Source of the DNA: Bernardetia sp.
Lineage (GTDB): Bacteria > Bacteroidota > Bacteroidia > Cytophagales > Bernardetiaceae
Direction: 5' to 3'
NCBI RefSeq assembly: GCF_020630935.1
Contig: NZ_JAHDIG010000008.1
Coordinates: 1-64,000, forward strand
DNA length: 64,000 nt
How positions within the stretch are numbered: position 1 is the stretch's first letter; each line of letters opens with the position of its first letter. Below are positions 8,289 to 16,123 of the stretch, in pieces. The notes beneath the pieces were generated by a model. That model was not told the DNA's origin. It worked only from the letters and a program-made list of their open reading frames with translations, and ran no database searches. The position numbers and the translations under genes are program-made.

Positions 8289-9500
8289 ATGCGTAGTTTT
8301 GCAGAATTTAAAGCCCTTTTTGATGAAGACTTACTCCCAGAACTAAAGGAGTTGAAAAAAGAACTTACTTGGCGCAATATCCTTCAATTCGGAATTGTGA
8401 TAGCCTTGGCTGTTATTTTGAGTGTTCTTTTTGTCTTAATTGCTATGGAAATTGTTTCTATTTGGGTAGTGGTAGTCGTATCTGTGCTTCTTATTGCTGG
8501 TGCAATTTGGCAAGTTCGAAAGCTCGCCGACCGAAGAGATATTCAGATGCGCTATAAAAAAACAGTCAATTCTAAGCTCATAGAATTTGTTGCTCCTAGA
8601 GGAGAATACAATCCTGATGGTTTTGTTCCTTATAAAGATTTTTTGGAAAGCGAACTCTTTAAACGTGAACCCGATTTTTATGGTGGAGATGATTTGCTAA
8701 TCACTAAACAAAATGGAGTAGAAGTAAAATTTTCAGAAGTAAAAGCTGCTTGGGAAGAACAAGGAGAAGATATAAAAGGCAATGACTCTAGTCAGTGGCA
8801 TGTCATTTTTGATGGAATTTTTATGGTTTCGTCTTTACGAAAGAGTTTTCCAGATATGGTCATTATTCCAGATATTTCAGAAGGCAGTTTTGGAAGGTTA
8901 GGCTACAAAGCAAAAAAAGCAAATCATCAACACGGAGAATTTGTAGATGTAGAACATCCAGAATTTAACAACTACTTTACAGCTTATGCTAAAGATGCCA
9001 AACAGGCAAAAAAAATGATTAGTGAAGAATTTATGGATAAAGCCGTTGAGATTGCTCAAACTATTGAAGAACCTATTTATTTTTCATTTAATGGAAAAAA
9101 AATGTACGTAGCTATTCGTTATGACAAACCTATGTTTGAATTTAATACGTATCTTGCAGACATAACGAATCCAGAAAAGCCGTTTGAAATCTTTAAAGAA
9201 ATGGACTTTTTGGTCACCATTGGAGCTTCGCTGAACAGTATGGGCAAACGCAAAATGCCAGATATGGGCAGCCTTGGAGGTGGATTTGGAAACAACTTTG
9301 GAGGCATGAGTGGAATGGGAGGCTTAGGAGATATGGACGGCATGGCAGGAATGGGCATGATGGGAATGGAAGAGCCAAGACAAAAACAGGCAGAACCTAA
9401 GGCAGAAGAAGAAGATATGATAGGAAGTTTGGGTTCTATGTCAGCAGAAGATTTAGGGCTAACAGAGGAGGAAATGCAGGCTCTTTTGAGAGGAGAATAG
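8289..9500 (+). CDS. DUF3137-family membrane protein with Met/Gly-rich tail
   Basis: A 403-residue protein with two adjacent membrane helices (about 32-52 and 55-75) after the opening FDEDLLPELKELKKEL. A long soluble domain (about 85-320) of the DUF3137 type follows; its function is unknown. Residues about 322-362 form a Gly/Met-rich stretch (for example MSGMGGLGDMDGMAGMGMMG) reminiscent of chaperone tails, and the last 35 residues are acidic and helical, ending LTEEEMQALLRGE. The gene is followed after 86 bp by the FtsB-like gene. The family call rests on overall pattern and is fairly secure; no activity can be assigned. Confidence 0.75.
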   Translation: MRSFAEFKALFDEDLLPELKELKKELTWRNILQFGIVIALAVILSVLFVLIAMEIVSIWVVVVVSVLLIAGAIWQVRKLADRRDIQMRYKKTVNSKLIEFVAPRGEYNPDGFVPYKDFLESELFKREPDFYGGDDLLITKQNGVEVKFSEVKAAWEEQGEDIKGNDSSQWHVIFDGIFMVSSLRKSFPDMVIIPDISEGSFGRLGYKAKKANHQHGEFVDVEHPEFNNYFTAYAKDAKQAKKMISEEFMDKAVEIAQTIEEPIYFSFNGKKMYVAIRYDKPMFEFNTYLADITNPEKPFEIFKEMDFLVTIGASLNSMGKRKMPDMGSLGGGFGNNFGGMSGMGGLGDMDGMAGMGMMGMEEPRQKQAEPKAEEEDMIGSLGSMSAEDLGLTEEEMQALLRGE

Positions 9501-9549
9501 CCTACTGCTGACTAATTGCTTAAATAGGATTTGGCTTCGCTAATTTTCA

Positions 9550-9580
9550 ATTCGTAATTCGTAATTTTTAATTTGTAATT
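9550..9580. repeat. AATTCGTAATT-type AT-rich short repeat
   Basis: Three imperfect copies of the unit ATTCGTAATT stand between the DUF3137 and FtsB-like genes. Related units occur at 14827-14838 and 45538-45575, also just outside coding regions. Confidence 0.5.
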
Positions 9581-9586
9581 GATATC

Positions 9587-9862
9587 ATGACTTTTTTTCA
9601 ACGCATCAATAATTTTTATTTTTGGTTTTTTGTTGCCTTCATTTTATGGATGTTTTTTTTAGATGGCAATGATATTCTGAATCAGATTCGAATGCGCCAA
9701 ACGCTAGACGAGCTACAAGCAGAAAAACAATATTATAGCAAACAAATTGACCTTTTGGAAACTAAACAAGAGCAAATCAATAACGCCAAAAGCCTAGAAG
9801 AAATAGCTAGAGAAAAATACCTCATGACCAAAGAAGGCGAAGATGTGTATGTGGTAGATTAA
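9587..9862 (+). CDS. septum formation initiator, FtsB/DivIC family
   Basis: A 91-residue bitopic protein: a membrane helix (about 10-26) followed by a coiled coil (about 30-75) and the family ending SLEEIAREKYLMTKEGEDVYVV. FtsB/DivIC proteins form a complex with FtsL and FtsQ/DivIB in the divisome and help activate septal wall synthesis. The small size and domain order are typical. It lies behind the DUF3137 gene in the same direction. No division gene is adjacent, which is common for this family in Bacteroidota. Confidence 0.85.
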   Translation: MTFFQRINNFYFWFFVAFILWMFFLDGNDILNQIRMRQTLDELQAEKQYYSKQIDLLETKQEQINNAKSLEEIAREKYLMTKEGEDVYVVD

Positions 9863-9914
9863 TTGAATTTTAGAATTTAGATTTATTAAGCATATAGAAT
9901 GAAACACAGAAGAT

Positions 9915-9975
9915 AACCGTCGTTGAGGCTCAAAACACAACTATCAACGAGGAAAGGCTATCCTAAACGACGGTT
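9915..9975. repeat. intergenic hairpin repeat related to the CGTTGTTGG family
   Basis: AACCGTCGTT at 9915-9924 pairs perfectly with AACGACGGTT at 9966-9975. Inside, CGTTG (9921-9925) can also pair with CAACG further in. It sits between two convergent genes. The arms resemble the CCGTTGTTGG module found in other gaps of the window. Confidence 0.6.
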
Positions 9976-10066
9976 CAAAACCTCGTTTACGGTTGAGAAA
10001 GCACATGAAAATATTTTTCATAGCTCTAAGCAATTTTTTACTTTTAACTTTGCATTTTTCATTAAT

Positions 10067-13000
10067 CTACCCCATTTTAAATCCAATCACAAGAACATCA
10101 TCTATCTGCTGATGCTTACCTTTCCAACGCATAAAACCACGTTCTAAAAGCTCTTTTTGTGCTTGCATTCCCTCTCTGTGAATGTCTTGTAAGACCTTAC
10201 GGAAACGTTTTTTCATAAATTTCTCATTGTGCTTCCCTCCAAATTGGTCTTGGTAGCCGTCAGAAAAAATATAAAAAGTAGTGGGTTGTGTTACTTCAAT
10301 GATGTGTTCTGTGAAAGTTGGCGTTTTCTTCAAATACTTTCTTGAATATCCTCCAATGCCTCTAATGCTACCTTTTTGCTGTTCTACTTTCCCATCAGCA
10401 ATATAAATAAGTGGATTCTTTGCTCCTCCAAAGGTTACCTTCTTATTTTCATCATCTATAACACATATCGACATATCCATTCCATCACGGCTTTGTGTTT
10501 CGTTTTGACGTAATGTATTTCGCACAGACTTATCTAGCTCATTCAAAATCATTGCAGGGCTAGTTATTCCCATCACATTTACAATTCTGTCTAAATGTGT
10601 TTCGGCAATAATAGACATAAACGCACCTGGAACGCCATGTCCTGTGCAGTCGATAGCAGCAACAATTGTTTTTCCATCTTTTTCTGTAAACCAATAAAAA
10701 TCGCCACTCACAATATCACGAGGCAAAAATAACACAAAGGCTTCAAACTTATCTTTTAAAATAGAAAGAGGAGGCAAAAGTGCGTGTTGAATACGTTTAG
10801 CGTAATTTATACTATCTGTAATGTCTTTATTTTTAGCCTCAAGTGCAATTCTGTTTTCATCTATTTCTCTGTTTTGAGCTTCTATTTTGGTGTAGGCTTG
10901 TGAATTATCTAAAGCAATAACAATATAAGTAGCCAAATTTCGCAGAATAGACAAATGATTGGAGTCAAAGGCATTTTCTTTATAGCTTTGCACCGAAACG
11001 ACACCCATTTTTCGTTCTCCTAACACAAGAGGTAAATACACCACAGAAGAAGTCGTTTTACCAAAAATTGGATTTGGTTTTTCTTCCATATACCTTGCGT
11101 ACTCTTGCTCCACATTGTGAATTATAATTTCACGCTGTTCATTAAAACACTTCACAGCAAGCTCATTTTTGTCGTTCAAATCTACTACATGAAAAGGAAG
11201 GACATTTCCATTTTCAATAAAACCAGAGACTGTCAAATAATTGGCATCTTTATCAAATATAGCGACACCAAAAGCATCAGCAGGCATTACCTTTTGGATA
11301 TTGTCGTAAACAGCTCGGATAATTTCTTTATGATGTAAACTGGCTGTTATTTGTCTTCCAATATCACTCAAAAGGCGAATATTTGCATACGCACTTTCTA
11401 GTTGGTCTCGCTGCACACGTAGTTCTTCAGTGGTTTCTAAAAGCTCACCTGTTCTTTCCTTGACCGAATTTTCTAATCTCTGATTTTGCTCTCTTATAGA
11501 CTTGGTTCGGAAATAATAAATTCCCCAAAAAACTCCAGCAATAGCTAAAACAAAGAGTGTTCTGAATCCCCATGTTTCCCAATAAGGAGGGCGCATTTTG
11601 ATTCTGACAGATGCTCCTTCATTGTTCCAAAGTCCGTCGTTGTTGGCAGCACGCACTACAAATTTGTATTCTCCTTTGGGCAGGTTAGTGTAAGAAGCAA
11701 AACGACGGTCATTTACTTCGTTCCAGTTTTCTTCAAAGCCTTCTAAACGGTAAGAATATCTGTTATTTTCTGGGTGTAAAAAATTGAGTGCCGTAAATTC
11801 AAAAGTAATTACTTGGTCTTCATAATCCAAAACAATCTCATCTACTACTGAAATATGGTGTTTGAGAGGAGAGTTTTTATTATTTTTATCTTTAACAGGT
11901 ACAGATTTATTAAAAATCTTGAAATCGGTCAATACTACTGGAGGTAAATAATCATTGGGACGAACTGTATCTGGATGGAACATCGTTAGTCCTCCAATTC
12001 CTCCAAAAAACATCATACCATCACTTTTTCTTAAATGATATGCTCCAGAATTGAACTCATTGCTCTGTATGCCATCTTCCATAGTAAATTCCCATATTGT
12101 ACTATCTCCAATGTCAAATTTTAAGATACCATTATTCGTACTCAGCCAAAGGTTTTCTTTTTTGTCTCCCAATACTCCATGAATTACTCGGCTAAGTTTT
12201 GGATAGGTTTCTCCAAAATGCAGGGCTTGTCCTGTTTTTGGGTCAAAACGGTTTAATCCATTAGGCGTCCCAAGCCATAGATAACCCGATTCGTCTTCCC
12301 AAATAGAGCGAATAGCATTACTACTTATACTTTTTGGGTCGTTGTCTTTGTAAGAAAAATTCTGAAAGGATAAAATATTTCCATTGTTGTCCCTTTTAGC
12401 GAGGCTAAGACCTCCTTCTTCTGTTCCTATCCAAAGATTTTGTTTTCTATCTTCAAAAATGACACGCACACTATTTCCAGCTAAAGAAGTTTTATCATTC
12501 TTATCATAATTGAAATACCTAAAGCGATATTTTTTAGGTGCAATCGTATTTTGATTCAGATATAAATAGTTTCCTGTTGTGTCTTCATAAATTTCATTTA
12601 GTCCCCTTTTAGCTGTTCCTACCCATATTTTACCAAAACTATCTTTATACATTGTATAAATTGCATTTCCACTTGGAGAAGCATTTAAGCTATCATTTGC
12701 TTTTTCTACAAAAGTTTGAAATTCGATAGGAATTTGAGTTTGTCTGTCTAGTTTAGCTCTAAAAATTCCATTGTTTATTACTGCTCCCCACAATACAGAG
12801 TCGCCCTCGTTGAGCAATGCTGTTATATCTCTGTTATTCGGATTTTGAAAAGAAGATAAAAGTGTGGTGTAATTGAATGTGGAATCTTTAGCTACATTTA
12901 GATAACTCCAACCATCTGCTGTTCCTACCCAAAGATTGTTATTATCAGAATTTTCAATACTCCAAACCCAAGCAGGAGGTAAACTATTGGTATTTTCTGG

Positions 13001-14074
13001 ATTATGACGAAATGTTTTGAACTGCTTTGTGCGAGTATTTACCTTAAAGACTCCATTTTTATTTGTTCCTATCCATAAAAGTCCAGATTTACTTTTTGCA
13101 ATAGCTTGAAAAGAGCCATAATTCTCAAACGTATTTCCTATATTTTGGCGTTTGTAAGTATGATTATTTTGATTAAACTTTCCTAATTCTCCAACAGATA
13201 TAATCCATAAATCTCCACCTTCATCTTGTGCAATTCCCTCAATCGGATACGGTGAGGCTTTGTAGGCTGAAATGTTATCCCCAAGACGGTTGTATCGCCC
13301 TATTCCATTTCTAGTGCCTATCCAAAGAGCTTTAAAACGGTCTTCAAAAAAGCAAGTTATTTGTCCGTTGGGCAAAGTAGAAAAAGTAGAATCAGCTACA
13401 TATACTTTAAAATTGTTGGTTTTGGGTTGGTAGCGAGCCACTCCATTTTGTGTACCTATCCAAACATTACCTTTTGTATCTGTGTATAAGGCTGTTATTT
13501 CATTATGAGGAATAGAGTTATTTTTTCCATCAGCAAAATACCTTTCGAAAGTCTTTGTTTTTCTATCGAATCTATTCAAGCCTTTTTTCGTTCCTACCCA
13601 AATTGCTCCTGTTGTGTCTTCAGTGATTGCATTTATTCTGTCATCAGAAATAGTTTTTTTATTAGTTTCTTGATGATAATAGTTTATAAAGTTATTAAAA
13701 TCAAGATTATACATAGAAAAGCCAGCCCCTGTTCCCACCCAAATTGTACCATCTTTAGATTCGAAAAGCGTCTGTATATTGTTATCTGGCAAAGAAGTAG
13801 AATCTCCTCTTTTTAGTTTAAATATTTTGAATTTGTAGGCATCATATCTATTTAGTCCATCTTGTGTTCCAAACCACATAAATCCTTTCTGGTCTTGTAG
13901 AATTGAAAGCACTGTAGATTCTGACAACCCTTGCTCACTACCAAGATGCTCAGCCTCTAATGGTGTATCTCCAAAATCGGTAAATTGAGCAAAAGATAAA
14001 TTAGAAAAAACAGATAAGCCATATATAATCAGAATACAGAAAAAAAGTGTACAGATGTACCTCATGTATTTCAT
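10067..14074 (-). CDS. two-component-type beta-propeller sensor with GAF and PP2C phosphatase output
   Basis: A very large exported/membrane sensor of 1,335 residues, taken from the ATG at 14074 (the frame also opens at a TTG nine bases earlier). A signal peptide ending SFAQ is followed by about a dozen Reg_prop repeats (recurring patterns such as GTIWVGTGAGFSMYN and NLWIGTEEGGLSL), a Y_Y_Y domain (about 735-825), one membrane helix (about 840-860), a coiled coil, a GAF domain (about 895-1050), a second coiled coil and a PP2C phosphatase (about 1115-1335; SGDFYWF, DCTGHGVPGAFMS, FSDGYQDQFGG). It should sense a periplasmic ligand and change phosphatase activity in the cytoplasm. There is no histidine kinase module. 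The output half is a close relative of the phosphatase at 6674-7942. Confidence 0.92.
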   Translation of the reverse strand: MKYMRYICTLFFCILIIYGLSVFSNLSFAQFTDFGDTPLEAEHLGSEQGLSESTVLSILQDQKGFMWFGTQDGLNRYDAYKFKIFKLKRGDSTSLPDNNIQTLFESKDGTIWVGTGAGFSMYNLDFNNFINYYHQETNKKTISDDRINAITEDTTGAIWVGTKKGLNRFDRKTKTFERYFADGKNNSIPHNEITALYTDTKGNVWIGTQNGVARYQPKTNNFKVYVADSTFSTLPNGQITCFFEDRFKALWIGTRNGIGRYNRLGDNISAYKASPYPIEGIAQDEGGDLWIISVGELGKFNQNNHTYKRQNIGNTFENYGSFQAIAKSKSGLLWIGTNKNGVFKVNTRTKQFKTFRHNPENTNSLPPAWVWSIENSDNNNLWVGTADGWSYLNVAKDSTFNYTTLLSSFQNPNNRDITALLNEGDSVLWGAVINNGIFRAKLDRQTQIPIEFQTFVEKANDSLNASPSGNAIYTMYKDSFGKIWVGTAKRGLNEIYEDTTGNYLYLNQNTIAPKKYRFRYFNYDKNDKTSLAGNSVRVIFEDRKQNLWIGTEEGGLSLAKRDNNGNILSFQNFSYKDNDPKSISSNAIRSIWEDESGYLWLGTPNGLNRFDPKTGQALHFGETYPKLSRVIHGVLGDKKENLWLSTNNGILKFDIGDSTIWEFTMEDGIQSNEFNSGAYHLRKSDGMMFFGGIGGLTMFHPDTVRPNDYLPPVVLTDFKIFNKSVPVKDKNNKNSPLKHHISVVDEIVLDYEDQVITFEFTALNFLHPENNRYSYRLEGFEENWNEVNDRRFASYTNLPKGEYKFVVRAANNDGLWNNEGASVRIKMRPPYWETWGFRTLFVLAIAGVFWGIYYFRTKSIREQNQRLENSVKERTGELLETTEELRVQRDQLESAYANIRLLSDIGRQITASLHHKEIIRAVYDNIQKVMPADAFGVAIFDKDANYLTVSGFIENGNVLPFHVVDLNDKNELAVKCFNEQREIIIHNVEQEYARYMEEKPNPIFGKTTSSVVYLPLVLGERKMGVVSVQSYKENAFDSNHLSILRNLATYIVIALDNSQAYTKIEAQNREIDENRIALEAKNKDITDSINYAKRIQHALLPPLSILKDKFEAFVLFLPRDIVSGDFYWFTEKDGKTIVAAIDCTGHGVPGAFMSIIAETHLDRIVNVMGITSPAMILNELDKSVRNTLRQNETQSRDGMDMSICVIDDENKKVTFGGAKNPLIYIADGKVEQQKGSIRGIGGYSRKYLKKTPTFTEHIIEVTQPTTFYIFSDGYQDQFGGKHNEKFMKKRFRKVLQDIHREGMQAQKELLERGFMRWKGKHQQIDDVLVIGFKMG

Positions 14075-14314
14075 TGAACTCAATATTTATATAGTTTTAT
14101 TTTTAATATGGAAAAATACGCAAAAATTGAAGCAAAAAGAAAAAAATAAATTTCAATATCACTACTTTCGATAAAAACGTTTTTCTATTAGATAGAATAA
14201 TTTTATACTCTCACAAAGCATATCATTTCAAAGCTAATACTTCATTGCTCAATAAATTGTTTAGAAGACAAAAAAAGAGTATATTGATATATAAAATATT
14301 TAAAACAAACCTGT

Positions 14315-14764
14315 ATGCAAACACTTAAATATCAACTTGGTAAAATAATTGGAATTATCCTTTTAATCATAGGCAGTATTTTCTTTATTGCTATGTTGGG
14401 TACAATTAGTGAAGGAAAAAATGAAGTAGTAAATGGTCTTTTGGGAGGAGTAGCTTTGGGAATTATTCCTGCCATAGTAGGTTTTTTCTTATGGAGAAGC
14501 TCAAAATTAGGACAGCGTAGATTTCTGATGAATAAATATGAACAACAAATTTTGCAGGTAGCTTCCCAAAACGGTGGACATCTCACACCTACCGAACTAG
14601 CAATGAAAACCGACCTAAATTTAAAAGAGTCTAAAAAAGTTTTGGAAACCATGCAATTAGAAGGCTACTGCGAACTCAAAATCTCTTCTAATGGGTCAGT
14701 TGTATTTTATTTTAGAGAACTAGATAAAGGAGATGGATATGGAGATAGTGAGCTGTTGAACTAG
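14315..14764 (+). CDS. two-helix membrane protein with C-terminal winged-helix domain
   Basis: A 149-residue protein. Residues 10-30 and 41-61 are membrane helices; residues about 72-140 look like a winged helix-turn-helix (YEQQILQVASQNGGHLTPTE, then ESKKVLETMQLEGY and a beta wing ending VVFYF). It has a clear paralog in this window at 41620-42051 with the same order and the shared signature GxLTPTxxA. A DNA-binding domain tethered to the membrane is possible, but the domain may instead bind protein. It is divergent from the giant sensor gene and ends at a strong bidirectional terminator. Confidence 0.7.
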   Translation: MQTLKYQLGKIIGIILLIIGSIFFIAMLGTISEGKNEVVNGLLGGVALGIIPAIVGFFLWRSSKLGQRRFLMNKYEQQILQVASQNGGHLTPTELAMKTDLNLKESKKVLETMQLEGYCELKISSNGSVVFYFRELDKGDGYGDSELLN

Positions 14765-14775
14765 AAAAAATAAAA

Positions 14776-14805
14776 AACTCGCTTACTTTTCAAAAGAAGC
14801 GAGTT
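14776..14805. terminator. bidirectional terminator between convergent genes
   Basis: The arms AACTCGCTT (14776-14784) and AAGCGAGTT (14797-14805) enclose a second short self-complementary stretch (CTTTT/AAAAG). A runs on the left provide a T tract for the minus-strand gene. It separates the winged-helix gene from the lipoprotein gene. Confidence 0.8.
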
Positions 14806-14863
14806 CTAAAGTTTTGCCTAACTAAAAATTCGTAATTAGCTACACTGACTTTCAATTCTATAA

Positions 14864-16003
14864 TTAATAACTTCTATAAAACCTTCTCATATTTTCAGTC
14901 AGTTGGCTATAGATGGGCTTAAAGAGTTCAACAAATAAATCTTGTGGTGGTGGTGGCGCAACAGGACGTACTTTAATGGCTTCTTTTTGCTTATCGTCTA
15001 AAGCTCTTTTGTCGCCTTGATACGTTCCCCACTCATTTCTCCAAACAAACTCACCTGGATACTTGTCTTGCATCAAAATTCTGTTGGTTTTGGCATCTAC
15101 CACACGTACGTCTAAAAGTCCATTAGAAACTACATATTGTTCGTGATGTGTATAATCAGCTTTTACAGCATCTGTGATTGTTTTAGACGAACCGTCATCC
15201 AAACGAACACTTCTTCTGACGCTATCTACTGCTGTTGTTGTTTTTTCTTTTTGAAATACTTGCCCTACTGTAAACTGATCAAAACTCATCATCAGATATT
15301 GGTCAGCACAACAATAGTTTGGAGTTTCCCAAGAAAGATAAAAATCTACAAAATCATTCATTCTTCGGTTAGTATTCAAATATTCCATTACTTGGCTTTG
15401 TACAAAATCTCTTCCTACACTAAACGAATTAGGCACTTGAATAGGCTGCACCAATACTTTTAATGTCGCTGCTTCTCTTGCCGTTGTGATTTGTGTCGCT
15501 ACGTCTTTATATCCTTTTACCCATTCGTCAGCTTTCACGAAGTGATAATATGCTTTTTTTGCATCTTCTCTTGTGTTTAGAGCCATTGCTTTCACACCTT
15601 CATTATAACGAGCTTCGGCAGCTTTGTTTTTAGCTTTTATTTCTTCGCCTAGATAGCTTGTCGGATTTTTGACAATACGTAAAGCAGCAGGACTACGACG
15701 AATTTCATCGCCCATTGTATTGATTCTTCCATAGCTTTCTGCAATTTTTTCCCAGTTGAGAGGATTTATTTTGGTGTCTAATGTGCGTGTTGTTCTCAAA
15801 TTTTCCTCTACAGCTCTATAATAGGCTTCTCCTAGTGTTTGTCTAGCTTTCTTGTTATTTGGACTTTGGCGCAGACGTTCTACTGCTTTAAGAGTAGCAT
15901 CGTAATAATCTCCTCTTTGTAAGGCTTTTTTACCCGACGAACAAGCAGATATTATAAAAAGTAGAATAAATAAATGTAGAAATTTCGTAGAATCAAGTTT
16001 CAT
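14864..16003 (-). CDS. lipoprotein of unknown function with TPR-like N-terminus
   Basis: A 379-residue lipoprotein: signal peptide with lipobox ISAC (Cys near 21). The first third is helical and TPR-like (ALQRGDYYDATLKAVERLRQ, then KARQTLGEAYYRAVEENL), which suggests protein contacts. The C-terminal part has beta character and a short Pro-rich stretch (VAPPPPQDLF). I do not recognise a named family, though its make-up is common in Cytophagales envelope proteins. It is expected on the periplasmic or outer-membrane face. It lies downstream of the CHAT gene on the same strand across 120 bp and may share its transcript. Confidence 0.65.
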   Translation of the reverse strand: MKLDSTKFLHLFILLFIISACSSGKKALQRGDYYDATLKAVERLRQSPNNKKARQTLGEAYYRAVEENLRTTRTLDTKINPLNWEKIAESYGRINTMGDEIRRSPAALRIVKNPTSYLGEEIKAKNKAAEARYNEGVKAMALNTREDAKKAYYHFVKADEWVKGYKDVATQITTAREAATLKVLVQPIQVPNSFSVGRDFVQSQVMEYLNTNRRMNDFVDFYLSWETPNYCCADQYLMMSFDQFTVGQVFQKEKTTTAVDSVRRSVRLDDGSSKTITDAVKADYTHHEQYVVSNGLLDVRVVDAKTNRILMQDKYPGEFVWRNEWGTYQGDKRALDDKQKEAIKVRPVAPPPPQDLFVELFKPIYSQLTENMRRFYRSY

Positions 16004-16123
16004 AATTTTAAGTAGATTAAGTGATGGGTAAATTTATAATTAAATTTGATGGTGTCTATAAAAAATCTGTGCCAAAATGTAATTTTATATTAAAAAAAGA
16101 TTTTTTTTAACAAAATATTATTA

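Noticed and set aside
10045-10052. TAACTTTG, a perfect -7 box on the plus strand
   Set aside because: It points into the antisense side of the giant sensor gene with no plus-strand gene following for 4 kb, and no TTG lies at the right distance; probably chance.
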